Shown: positions 47,728 to 58,879 of the stretch, piece by piece
Layout of the letters: every line of letters starts with the position of its first letter
How positions within the stretch are numbered: position 1 is the first letter of the stretch
NCBI RefSeq assembly: GCF_003589595.1
Contig: NW_020653337.1
Coordinates: forward strand, 3,561,335-3,625,334
Reading direction: 5' to 3'
Length of the DNA stretch: 64,000 nucleotides
Origin: Hyposmocoma kahamanoa
Lineage: Eukaryota > Arthropoda > Insecta > Lepidoptera > Cosmopterigidae
Program-made: the position numbers and the translations under genes
Notes under the pieces: generated by a model
Told to the model about the DNA's origin: nothing
Databases searched by the model: none
Seen by the model: the letters and a program-made list of their open reading frames with translations, nothing else

Positions 47728-48092
47728 GTAAGCGGAAGCAGTTATGTAAGCACCCTGAATAAAAAATGCGGTGACTTCAATTATCATGGGTACAAATACG
47801 AGTAGTACTGCGTTGGCTCTACAACACAACTCAATAAGTTGATCGATCTGTATATAAGCTCCACCTGTCAAATAAACCATACCAAATTCGCTACTGTGAG
47901 AGTTTCAGCTGGATACACTCACTTCTGTAAATGAAATCGAGTTACAGAAGGCGTATAGTGTTATGTAAGCTTATTTATGGAATACGTTTTCAGTGTGCTT
48001 CTTGGCAATATTGTACAGAATATTAAAAATTAAATATATCACGAAACTGTTCTATCATTGTGTTTTATTTCTACTTACTACCTTACTACAGA
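47728..48092 (+). other. Possible solo LTR or LTR with leader
   Basis: A block starting TGTTAGTAAGCGG and ending TTACTACA, with TATATAAG at 47852-47859 and AATAAA/TTTATT motifs further along, has the layout of an LTR (TG...CA, TATA, poly(A) signal). The sequence after it includes GACTGGCGGCTTCACAAAGG. No second LTR, pol coding or clear target duplication was found, so this is a weak call. Confidence 0.25.
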
Positions 48093-48639
48093 CAGACTGG
48101 CGGCTTCACAAAGGTGAAGAAGAGGAAGCCACCAGCAGTAACCTGTGTGCCACGCACCGATAGGGTCGAACTTTCTGCTGCGTCCGAACCATACCGACGA
48201 CGCTACTGTGCCTATCGCGACGGCAGTACTTCACGAAGTCTGAGGAGATAGTAGAGTATATCAGAATGAAAGTCAAAACTCCCTGATTGTCGAGAACGTT
48301 TGTAGTCCCGCCACGTCAATTTTAATTCGTTTATTATGTGAGTGCCGACACCCTCCGTCCATTAGAATCCCCTGTTAACCGGTTACCTGACACCAGATTG
48401 CGCCACACGTCGCTGACAAATGCAACTCGTGGGGTTTAGTTATTTAGTTTTATACTACATTTAAGATAGTCTATATATTTATAAATTGTATGGGTCCTAT
48501 TTGCACCAGTCAAATGAATAAAAAATATACTGAATGCTATAACAGTCCAGTGTTACTGCTTTATACCATTTTGTTTTTTAATGTTGGGAAATATCTTTCA
48601 GTAACATTAGAATCACTAACCATCACCAACTTAACAGTG

Positions 48640-48850
48640 TTAAGCTCAATTTATATTGCCGCGGAAACGAATTGTGCCTATTTTTTAACGAAACTGTACT
48701 ATATAAACTTTATATCGATTGTGCAAGGTACAGACTAAGTAGAGCCAAAAACAGATCGCGTGTTTTTCGCGGGAATTCCGCAACTGCTATCGGCGCCTAG
48801 CGAACCCGCGAGAAATGACGCAAAGGCAGACGCAGTCAAGCGTCTACCAA
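48640..48850 (+). mobile_element. Deleted copy of the TIR element seen at 19050-19970
   Basis: Begins AAGCTCAATTTATATTGCCG (left end) and passes to the right-hand interior CGCGGGAATTCCGC...GGCGCCTAGCGAACCCGCG. A further left-end fragment is at 25669-25710 (TTGCCGCGGAAGGGAATGGA). Confidence 0.5.
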
Positions 48851-48854
48851 ATAG

Positions 48855-49085
48855 GTTTTTTTATGATACGTCTGGTGGTAAGCGACACGCCTGTTCAGTG
48901 CCACTCAGAGCTTTAAATCGCAAAGATCTGATGGGCACTTCCACTGCGCCCGTCACCCTAAGATGTAAGTTGATAAGTCCTATGTGCCGTTTTTAAAAAT
49001 TTTACCAGCACCCTCACCATTTAAAACCGGAACGCAGTAATGCTCACATTACCGCTTGAAGGCAGAAATAGGTAAGGGTTCAAGT
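48855..49085 (+). repeat. Dispersed repeat R
   Basis: Contains GTCTGGTGGTAAGCGACACG, GCAAAGATCTGATGGGCACT and ACATTACCGCTTGAAGGCAG, ending AAATAGGTAAGGGTTC. It follows a fragment of the TIR element family seen at 19050. Confidence 0.6.
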
Positions 49086-49089
49086 CATA

Positions 49090-49757
49090 AAAACCTATCG
49101 TATATTATACCTTTTATATTCCTTCGCATTTTTAATGCAAAATGTTTCACATTTTCCGAAAAATTCATTCTTCGTTCTTCCATACCTAAATCATGATATT
49201 TTTCTTCCATTTCTTCTCTTCTTTTGCTTCACAAATAAGCGAAATAAAAAAAATCTCCAAATACATCATTCTTGTTATGTAAAAGCATGAATTCTCGCGG
49301 ACATTCGAGCATTAAGCGTCTGTTGTACTACGTATAAATAGAACGATATGCCACACGATCCATTGAAACAGCGCGCATCGACGGAACAGCTTGTGTGGCA
49401 CTTATTCTGTTGAAATCAACGCAGCCGCAGTTGCGACGACATAACGCCCGTGTGGCATCTCCTATGTGGTTCTCTATCTGTGTAGATAGAACTGGTGTGT
49501 AACCGGCAGTCCGTGGAGCATGCCGCGTGCGTTATTCCAGCGAGACCATAATCGAGTACCTATTTCAAATTTGACTCGTGAGATTAAAATCGTATTTCAG
49601 TCTGGAGCCGCCGCCGTTTAAAGTTATAGGGATTTTTATTATCCACCCTGGAATAAACTTATTTCGACGTCACCATTTTTCAAATTACCTACCACCAAAG
49701 CTACTAGCTTGGATCTGTGTTTGTGCCTACACAGAAAAATCGTGAATTAGTCGGTTC
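49090..49757. other. Intergenic, nothing recognised
   Basis: A GC-richer part at 49350-49560 has no frame or repeat match in the window. Confidence 0.5.
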
Positions 49758-50002
49758 TATAGTCCATCTGTTTAGGTACCTACTTAAATAAATGTAAACA
49801 ATCTTGAGATGTCTATTTAATGAAATATACATTTTTATAATGATTTTGCCTTACCTTCAAATACAAAATACAAATGCTTAGCTTCATATGAAATTGCATG
49901 CCTATTTTTATACCTATTGATTTGTAAAGCATGTGTTTCAATAAAAAGATGTATCAAGATTGTTTACATTTAGTTAAGTACCTAAACAAATGGACTATAG
50001 TA
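49758..50002. mobile_element. MITE with about 55-bp inverted arms
   Basis: Left arm (CTATAGTCCATCTGTTTAGG...GTAAACAATCTTGA) is inverted at about 49949-50002 with about 5 mismatches. The interior is AT-rich with no coding frame. Lies 0.9 kb upstream of the short EEPD1-like gene. Confidence 0.65.
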
Positions 50003-50239
50003 GCAAAATTTTAATATTACGTCATACGTAGTCCTCCAATTTGAAAGATACTTCAACAGATTTATTAAAAATTAAATACTTATCTACGACCCCAATAAAT
50101 TTCGCATATCACAATTGAAAGTTTTAACTATTTGTAGTTCTCAATACAAGCAAATTAGCAAAAAATATGCTATGACTTCTGTATTGAGTGTATTAGGTAC
50201 TGATATTTTACATTGCAAAGACATGATATTTTATTAGTA

Positions 50240-50390
50240 TCCCAATTTGGGAAATAAACTTTTCTTAATTGATTCTGGTCTGGATGTTCCGGGAAGTGCC
50301 CCAGAGAGAATTCCGCTGCTCTGGTACATATTTACAGAAAAGGGAATTTCCCAGTTTGAGACCAGGAAATTGGTGTGGTCGTCTGACACA
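50240..50390 (+). mobile_element. SINE family B body (tRNA-like head missing)
   Basis: Starts at CCAATTTGGGAAATAAAC, the point just after the tRNA-like head in the other copies, and continues with GGGAAGTGCCCCAGAGAGAA and CCCAGTTTGAGACCAGG. It lies 0.5 kb upstream of the short EEPD1-like gene. Confidence 0.65.
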
Positions 50391-50902
50391 CGTAACGGAT
50401 GCAACCTAAACTCTAAAAACCAATTATAAGTGATTCTTTTTTTTTTACCGAAAGTAATATATTATAATAATACTTCTATCAAAAATGAATAGAAATAACA
50501 TTTTATTTTTTCAATACTTGAATGCACTCTTTCCTCTTAAAAAATAATGAACGCACTCATTAACAATTGTCAACCATTCATAGGGACGTGCAAGCAATAA
50601 ATCGATTTCTAGTTTTCATTAACTTTACGTTAAGTCGATTTGAATTTGTTTTCCCTTTTCGAACAATGCTATTCAAAAACATAACGTCATTAAAACAATA
50701 AATTCAGTGATATGGTTTTGTGAAGTTAAAACTAACTGGACATTTTGTAAAAAGAATATATTTGGTATTACTTTCTTATTAAAGTGTTCATTCACACTTT
50801 TAACTTAATTATCGAAGTGACTACTTATTATAGTGCTGTTAGTTATTTCTTGCCTGAAAATAATGACATCATTTGTATTCTTTCATTTCAGGTTATTATA
50901 AA

Positions 50903-51488
50903 ATGGGTCAAAGTTCAAGTTCAAGTGTTGTATGGAGAGAAAGAGGTCGGCGTTTGTCATACCACGGATCTTTTCGCAGAAGTAAAGTGAAAAGACCGAC
51001 TATAAGTGGTCCTTTTTCTTTTCCTAAATTAACGGAAAATAATGAATTAATGAACATAAATATGGCAACTGAGGAACAGTTGATGACTTTGCCAGGAATA
51101 AATAGACAGCTGGCTCGAGAAATTGTAAGACACCGTATTATTGTTGGTCCATTTAAACAGATTGGTGATCTTTTATTAATTTCAGGTAAGAATTATGATC
51201 CCCTTAATGGAACTTCTCTTTCTTCCACTTATGTTTTATAATGTTATATTTCTACTGTTGTGGATTGCAACGCCAATTGAATACTTACCTACTTATTGTT
51301 TTAACGACATACGTAATTTTTTTTATATATTTATGGTTTTCATTTGTTTGTGTAATTAATTCCAATTATTTGTTTAAGGTATTGGTTCAAAAGAATTAGG
51401 GTTATTGAGAGCAGAAATATGTACTGGAATAGATATTAAACCAATAACAAGAGCGAGATCCTGGTTGTCAATTAATCAAATTGATTGA
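50903..51488 (+). CDS. Short EEPD1-like paralogue, single helix-hairpin-helix domain
   Basis: Two exons, 50903-51185 and 51379-51488, joined in phase 1 across a 193-bp GT-AG intron, encode 130 residues ending at TGA. The first half begins MGQSSSSSVV, a myristoylation-type start, then a basic Arg/Lys-rich segment (11-32) and one helix-hairpin-helix module (about 48-98) containing TEEQLMTLPGINRQLAREIV. The second exon adds IGSKELGLLRAEICTG and a short tail ending SINQID. It matches the first exon and the start of the second exon of the EEPD1-like gene 0.8 kb downstream, intron position and phase included, but stops before the second helix-hairpin-helix and lacks the nuclease domain. A splice acceptor ending at 50891 suggests a 5'UTR intron. 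A poly(A) signal lies at 51669-51674. It could be a free-standing gene or an alternative first exon of the downstream gene. Confidence 0.8.
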
Positions 51489-52322
51489 TTTTTCATTCTG
51501 AAAACATAGACTCTGTAGAATCGTATTTTTTTGTATTGTTTTTAACTGTTGATATAATAATATGTACTGTGTTTTATTTTATGGAATTATAATATTATCA
51601 GGAAATTAAATGTTTTTCCTTCCTTATTCCATCATTAATACTGTGTAGGTATGTACGTATATTCTATTAATAAACTATGTAAATAGATAAGGCAGGTTAA
51701 ATATTTAAAGCATGTTTACAGCATCTCTAAAATTAAGTTTCTTTTGTCAAAAAAATATTTATCGATACATCCAAGGCTAAATGTTAGAAAGCAGGTGTTA
51801 TTGTAATTCTCAAGATTTTGTATGCTTATTCATCATACATAATATAACATTATGTACCATAGCTTACAAAGAGACTTCAACTTATAAGTCACATACTCAT
51901 ACCCATACATATAATTAGGCACTGTGTCATTGCATTGGTGAATACCCTTACTTGCATATCAAAAGGTTAATCGATTGCCTGACCCACCTCGAACATTTGT
52001 AATTGATAAATCGACAACGTCGCGTCTCTAAAGACATTTTGAATGCGATTTTTAAGGAGCAAAGTCGTGTCGTGTTTGTTTCCTTATTTTTAATTAAAAA
52101 AATCGTATTTATTTATACAATTACGTAAAGATTAATCTGAATTTACAGTCTAATTTAAGTGTACTTTATATTATCAACGAAAGTGTCTGTGAATCTGCGC
52201 TGTGCTAGTGATTATCGTAGACTACATATTTATCTTCTTTTTTGTTCACCTGTGCCTAGAAAGAAATAAAATTTAATTGTGCTAATGATCGATATTTGAT
52301 TTTAAAAGTGGCGGGTGTCATT
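51489..52322 (+). promoter_or_regulatory. Interval between the two EEPD1-like starts
   Basis: Holds the 3'UTR of the short gene (to about 51690) and the promoter/5'UTR of the long gene. The sequence from 51960 to 52100 is less AT-rich (CGACAACGTCGCGTCTCTAA). No TATA box is evident. Confidence 0.4.
51669..51674 (+). terminator. Poly(A) signal AATAAA of the short EEPD1-like gene
   Basis: Canonical AATAAA 181 bp after the TGA at 51488 and before the downstream EEPD1-like gene. It fits a separate, short transcript. Confidence 0.45.
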
Positions 52323-55300
52323 ATGGGGCAGAATTCGAGTTCTGTGAGGAGTAAGAGTCGTCAGCGCTCCTTTCGGGGTTTTGTTCGGCGAAATAAGCTA
52401 AATAAATCTAGTTTGAGTCACACGTTCAGTTTGCCGCCATCGGAAGAGTATCCCGAGCTGATGAATGTAAATACGGCCACGGAGGAGCAGCTGATGACCC
52501 TGCCTGGCGTGAACAGGCAACTGGCGCGGGAGATTGTACGTCATCGACAGATGATCGGCCGATTCAAACGAGTTGATGACCTTGCACTAGTCTCAGGTAA
52601 TTGCTATGAACCTAATAATCTGCTCAGTCATGCATTCATTTATGTCTGAAATATGAAATGCATTCTGTAATAGATTTTTGAGTAGTATGTGTTCTATCTA
52701 TGTGGAACTCTTTATAAGCTTAAGTACAACAAAGGCATTTCATACTATAAAGTGAAACACATTTATCACAAGTTGATTTAAGACTAATTTGAACAGGGAC
52801 TATTACACACTATAATGTTAACAACCTCTCACAACTATTGGTTGGACTGTACAAAAGGGGGCACTATGGAAACTGGACTTTTTAAAGATTTTTTCTTTAA
52901 AATTGTTTTTTGTGTTGTTTCGGATAGATTAGATCTAAATAAATATTTTTTGTTCTTATTAAAATCTCTTTATGGGCGATGGTTTCTGAAAAAATTAAGT
53001 TGAAACGATCATTTACCAAGGCTACGGGACAGAAAAATTTTATTGATTTTTTAAACCAGTACAACTTTCTCAAACTCGTGTCTTTTGATTACTCAGGAGA
53101 TGTCAAAACATTCTATTTATTTTAAATTTCTTATCAAGGGTGTTAATTTGGACGTATTACTTCAAGATTAGGTAAAAGTTAGTGTGTAAATATGAAGGAA
53201 ATGTGTTATGAGCTTGCAACATTTGTACATACAATCCCTTTCTTGCATTTCAGTAACTTTGTGCTTTAAGATACGAGTTGGAGAAAGTAAGGTGACGAAT
53301 TATATTGTTTTTAGCGTTTGTTTCGGTTAGATTAGATATAAATAAATATGTTTTGTTTTTATTTATTTTTCTCTCCGGGAAATACTTTTCGAGAAAGTCC
53401 AATTTCCATAGTGCCCCCGTACCTGCCGTCTGACCGGACTATTTATTAATAACATCATAAACAACAACTTTTTACCAAACAACAAACTTACTGATATAAA
53501 ATTTTAAGTTTTTGTTGTAGTATCTGACACTGTTAGATCTGTCATTGGTAGTAAGTTCAAAGATGCAAGCGTTCTCCCCAACAACACACACTCCCGTTCT
53601 AGCATTTTGCATTGGACTGATGTTTTCGCTTACTTTTGTTACCGTACAGAATTGGCACCATTTGGAGCAATCTATTTAAATATTTTTCTCTTTGTATGAA
53701 AATAAAATCTGATTAATTATTAAAAGTCATGGAAAAAGCGTTTTTTTCTTTATGATGTTAGTATTTCATATTTTTAATTTTATATTTATTTGTTGTAGTT
53801 AGTATTTTACGAACAACTCTGTAGATGTCATAGGTATGGAAGCTAATATAGAATGAGAAATGTTGCATTTTAAAATCAAATCAAAACAAAAGCCTTTTTT
53901 ATTCCTTAATTAATTAACATGGTTAGGAAATGAAACTATTTTTCCGGATTTAAATCGCGTATATTTGTTTTTCAAACAAACCGACGTTTTGGGCTCTGTA
54001 CAGGTCCTATGGTCACGGTTGAGAGTCAACCTATGTGTAACAATCGCGAAAACCTAAGAACTCGATAATAAACATGGTTTTCAATACATTCAGTTTTAAA
54101 TATCATTGAAGTTATAATACAATGTCGATTTAGATTTATTACATAATATTACTTCCATTTTAAAATTTAATTTTTATTTAATCACATATTTATATTATTT
54201 ATTATTGTTTTAGATTAAGGACCCCTTGTTGAGTATAGGCATGTTAAAAGCCATTACTTAATTTAAAAATGGATTTATTTCCTTATTCATTAGATTATAG
54301 AAGAGCAGTTTTTGCTGATATTTCTACATCACTTAGTATTGAAATGAATAGTCCTTGTTTTAAGTTTAGTTTGCTTTTTTAGCACTGATTCACTCTTTTG
54401 TGGCTCTGATTCACGCTTTTGTCAAGCCTTTTTTTAAATTATATGAAGATTCGATCTCAAATAGACGTTATTCAAGTAATATTTTAAATAACTTCTTTTG
54501 TTATTGCATTATTAATAAAACGCCTGCAATTGAATTTGACTAGGACCAATTTGTAAGAATGTTGATTCAGATTTTTGTACATATTTATTGTTTATTTATT
54601 AATTTACAAACCTTAAATAATATCTATATTATAAATAAAGGTTTTCAACACATTTTTCTACTTTTTACAGTAGCTGCTGTCATAAAAAGGAACGGTTAAT
54701 AGCTTCTCTTAATTTTATATGTAGATGTATTAAACATTTTTATGTTTAATATATGATATGTTTTCAACTTGATGTTATAGATATCATATTTCACTGGTAT
54801 TGTAATTAAACAATAATTTTTTAGGTATAGGAGCAGAGAAACTAGAATTATTACGGCCAGAAATCTGCACGAGTACAAAGAAACAGATATCCAGAGCGAG
54901 TTCATGCACACAATCCTTAGATAGTGAACGATTATCATCAGAAAATAAATTATGTTCCATAAATTCCTCCAGTGTGTTCCAACTTCAATGTGTGCCAGGT
55001 CTTAACCAGGAGATAGCGGCCAATATAGTGGATTATCGCAATAAAAAAGGCCCATTTAAGTCACTGGACGATTTAATAAAAGTAAGAGGAATGGATATAA
55101 TAAGATTAGGCACCGTTAAGCAGCATTTAACATTAGAGCTAAGAAAATGTAAGAGTGTACAGAATTTAAACAATGGGCATGTAAACAGTTTTGCTGAATT
55201 ATCATTAAATAGTTCATTACAAAATGGGGTGACGAGTACACCTAATCGGACACCTCATAGAAAAAGTTTATCTATGCATACACAAGTTCCTATAAAATTA

Positions 55301-58300
55301 CCAAACGGATTTGCAACAGCACCAGTAAATGATATCTTGGACTTGCTAGCGGCGTACTCGCATCGACCAATAGTTGAAGAAATGTTTACATATGAACGAG
55401 ATGGAGTACGTTGTTGTCGACTGGCATCCTGGAATCTCCATCAACTTAGCGTAGATAAAATTTCAAATCCTGGTGTTAGAGAAGTTGTATGTCGGACTAT
55501 TTTGGAAAATAAGTGAGTATACTTTTTGTTATCAATTATTATTAGACTATTACTTCTGTTATACACTTGTTTGCTGAATATGTTGTTCTGAGGTATATTA
55601 AGGACCTTTTCCCACTGCAACTAGCAATTGCTTTGGTTGCCGTTAGTTACAACTCCGACGACTAATGGAATTAAAGAACTGGAGTATTGCGACTTCTTGT
55701 AGGGCCACATTTGCCTAAGAGTGTTTATGGGCCTTTCGTAATAATAATAATAATGTGCCAGACAACCAAACCAATTGCCTGGTCTCAAACTAGGGAATTC
55801 TCTGTACTATGAGTAACAGAATTCACTCTGGGGCACTTCCCAGAACGCTCATCCCTGAACTAGTTTATAAAATTCTTTTCCCAAATTAATCCTACCAGGA
55901 ATCGAACCTGGGACATCCAAACCCAGTGCGCACAGCGCAAATCGATGACCCACCGCAGTAGCTAAAATTTGGAAGGGCAACTTTGAATTGGAGGTGCAGA
56001 ATTGTCTATGCTGCGAGAACCCTGTCAAATATTTACCGACAAGTACTTCTTGATCCGAAACCCACACTACATATCACATTGCTTCAATTTTTCTTTTTTT
56101 TCTTTTTTCGAAGTTTCATTATTATACTTTTTTATTTTTGATGTTTTAATTTCTACAATAATTTAGTTATATGAAAATGAGAAAGTGATTAACTTTAATT
56201 GGAGCTAATTAGTTTTGACTAAACATAATTCATTGGAAATCGTTGTCTATTTCTATCTATCTATCATTGTATGCACCTATATACTTGAGTGTTAAGCGAC
56301 TATGATGATGTTAACTCATTGTTCCATTGTCTTATGCCTACATACTCTCTCGAACATTTAGCCAATGTCAATAAAGGTAAAATTGTCATACCGATTAAAC
56401 ATTCTAATGACGTGACGTCTACGTAAGCAAAATTAATGCTTAGATAACGTTGTAACAAATGCGTATACTGTGCAATATGTGATACATTTCATTGTTTGAG
56501 CATCTTATCGAATATAGGCATTGTATAAATATAAATGAATAAATAAGGGTGTGGAATATATCATATAAATATTATTCACATAGTAATGTTCAATTTCCAT
56601 AATTTTACTTTCAATAAACTCATTTAATACAGTTATTCACTTCATATAACCAACGTTTAATATAAACTTACATTCTATAATTTCATTTTTTATAACGACC
56701 ACTTACACTAACACTCATTTTTAATAACGACCATAAGTTATAAAATAAACAATGTTCGGAAAAAGGTGTTCCACATACATGCATAGATACATGTATAGAT
56801 ATAGCTACAAGGAGCGACGAATTATAAATTACAAATTAATTACTTTTTCGAATTCCGGATTACCGCAAATGGTTTTACTGCTAAACTACAGACACCACAA
56901 ACAAATTTGTTTCTAACACATAAATTTCGTATGAGGCGCACCCGTATAAATAAATGGCAAGTTTAAGTTAGTCTAATAATGATTATTTTTGTTGGAACAT
57001 AGACCAAAAAAAACAGCAATAAAAAGACTTCAATATGCTGTAACTCTATTTCATATATATACAATATTTATATGCAATAACAAAACCAATAACCAGTTGA
57101 TTAAAATAATTTTAACATTAAGAAATGAAACTATTTTTTTCTGATTTAAATCGCGTATGTTTGTTTTTTCAAACAAACCGACGTGTGATATGACGTGACC
57201 ATGGGACCTTTACAGGTGTGCTAAGGATGCGTTATTCACATATAATCCACGTTAGCACTCTGTGCTAACCTTAAACGCCACTGAAATCAGAATAATGAAG
57301 AATAAGCCAACCTCAAAAGTTTGTGGAATTACATCTATTTGCCAAGTATTATTGAAATCGGTTACCGAAAGTGCGCGAAAACGGATTCATCCTCTAGTTT
57401 GCTACCCTTGGAGGTGGAATATTTTCTCCAAATATAAATGGGACCAATATTGAGGTACCCTCTTTTTAACAAAAAAGTATCGTCATAATTGATTCACAAA
57501 TATACAGTAATATCCAGAATATGTAACAAATAATCTCAGTACGGAGTACTAAAAAAACCGACCTAAAAAATACGTGGAATTACATCTATTTGCCAAGTTT
57601 TTTTGCCCGGATTCGTCCCCTAGTTTGCCACTATACGGAACTTGATACAGGAGATAATAAAAATCGGTTCTCACTACTCAAAGTATATTGAGATGGAAAA
57701 ACGCCTTGAATTAGAGAATAGCAAAATCAACCATTAAAATAATTGCTCCTTGTAATAAAATTTAGGCGCTATTTATAAAAATGAATCTTTATGCGTGAAC
57801 AGCCACTCTTACAGGTGGATGATTTTCTTTAAAATTAAATCGGACCGCTATGGAGTATACTAGGTACTTAGTAGTAGTAGTGTACTACGCGTACATACAT
57901 ACAAAAAAAATACATGCAGTCGAATTGAGAACCTCCTCCTGTTTTGAAGTTGGTTGAAAAATGTAAAATGGCTTGTCTGTTCATTTCAATTATGATTGAA
58001 ATAGTTTTATTTTGTTATCGTTCCGCATAACAACCATTGAATAATTTGGTTGGCTCTTTTTTCAAAATTCTTGTTACGGAATATCACCAGAAAAATTTTG
58101 TTCAAATTGTCGGTCGGTAGCCGCCTTTTATTATCTGCAGATATACGAGACGATAGCTCTGGGAATTCCCAAGACTGCGCGAGTATTCTCCATAAGCCTT
58201 GAACACTGCCGTAAAGTTGGCTGCCTATCGGTATTTTACAGGATATATCGCGGAGAGATCTGCCATTCTAGCTATCTTTGGCGATGTCATTAAGGCTGCG

Positions 58301-58814
58301 TTCATTATATTGGGAATTCTTGATTTATCCCCTACGCGCGTTATAAGAAACCCATGAAGATGAATACGCGGAATGTCCTCCGGAAGCAAATTGTCTATTT
58401 CTCAAAAAATCCTTTACCTAAAATATTGCTGTTGAAATTAAAACCATTCTAATTTCAATAAGGGAAAATGGTTTCTCTGTACCACCAGTTTGGGACGTAA
58501 GATTACAGTCTTAGTACTGGCTAATAATTATGTTTTAATATATTATTTTAACAACACTCCCTTAGCGTCGCTAATGTCTTTGGTCCATTTTCCATTAGAA
58601 AATAATCTGTAAATTTTTGCAAAGCATTGTAAAAAAAATTTTTAACTCTAAATTATTATTTTAGGTTATCCCTTATAGCGATACAAGACATCCTAGATGA
58701 AGCTGCACTCAAGATTCTGTGCGACGAACTGAATGCACCGGTCTTAAGGCGAGTCCGTGAATGGAAAAGTAATAGCCAAAGATGGGAATACTGCATATCA
58801 GAGAAGATAGAAGG
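52323..58814 (+). CDS. EEPD1: EEPD1-like endonuclease/exonuclease/phosphatase family protein (3' end off window)
   Basis: Exons 52323-52596, 54825-55512 and 58665-58814 give 370 residues in one frame; the donor at 58815 leads out of the window. The order of parts matches vertebrate EEPD1. It starts MGQNSSSVRS (Gly2 and Ser6 fit N-myristoylation) with a basic segment, then a first helix-hairpin-helix (45-95; TEEQLMTLPGVNRQLAREIV). A second follows (138-181; CVPGLNQEIAANIVDYRNKK), then a linker of about 100 residues (185-285). The nuclease-fold domain starts at RLASWNLHQLSVDKI (catalytic-region Asn295) and runs through NPGVREVVCRTILEN to AIQDILDEAAL. Known for the family: 5' nuclease activity at stalled replication forks and a membrane-tethered role in sterol efflux. 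The position normally Glu in the 'QE' metal-binding motif is Asp here (residue 329). Catalytic His and Asp motifs lie in exons not present. Confidence 0.9.
52857..53418. mobile_element. TIR element in first EEPD1-like intron
   Basis: 25-bp ends with one mismatch: GGGGGCACTATGGAAACTGG at 52857 and its mirror ending CATAGTGCCCCC at 53418. The interior contains CTCAAACTCG and TCAAGGGTGTTAATT, also found at 525-620. Confidence 0.65.
53925..53990. repeat. Short repeat shared with 57120-57185
   Basis: Both contain GAAACTATTTTTC/T, GATTTAAATCGCGTAT and TTTTCAAACAAACCGACGT. The two copies lie in the first and second introns of the EEPD1-like gene. Confidence 0.55.
55740..55965 (-). mobile_element. 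tRNA-derived SINE, family B, with (TAA)n tail
   Basis: Minus-strand copy: tail of TAA repeats at 55740-55754, body with GTTTGAGACCAGGCAATTGG in reverse, B-box GGTTCGATTCCTGG in reverse near 55893. Lies in the second intron of the EEPD1-like gene. Confidence 0.75.
55970..57210 (+). other. Part of second EEPD1-like intron, nothing recognised
   Basis: AT-rich DNA between a SINE and the ACCGACTTC repeats, apart from the short repeat at 57120-57185. Confidence 0.5.
57215..57475 (-). repeat. ACCGACTTC repeat, partial copy
   Basis: Reversed, with AGCCAACCTCAAAAGTTTGT and AATTACATCTATTTGCCAAG, then GGAATATTTTCTCCAAATAT. Its first part (GTGCTAAGGATGCGTTATTC) also precedes the copy at 45255, so the two copies share flanking repeat sequence. 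Confidence 0.6.
57535..57965 (-). repeat. ACCGACTTC repeat, near-full copy
   Basis: Reversed, from AGTACTAAAAAAACCGACCT to AGAACCTCCTCCTGTTTTGA. Contains AAACGCCTTGAATTAGAGAA and TGCGTGAACAGCCACTCTTA, the mirror of the landmarks at 18564-18998. Confidence 0.65.
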
Positions 58815-58879
58815 GTAAGTAGATATTTTGATGCTACATAAGTAAGTATCATTTAAAAAGGAAGGATCATTAATACAAA

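Noticed and set aside
48060..48251. 63-codon frame with a splice-like acceptor before it
   Set aside because: Basic composition and an acceptor-like CTACAG, but no partner exon, no family and a location at the end of an LTR-like block.
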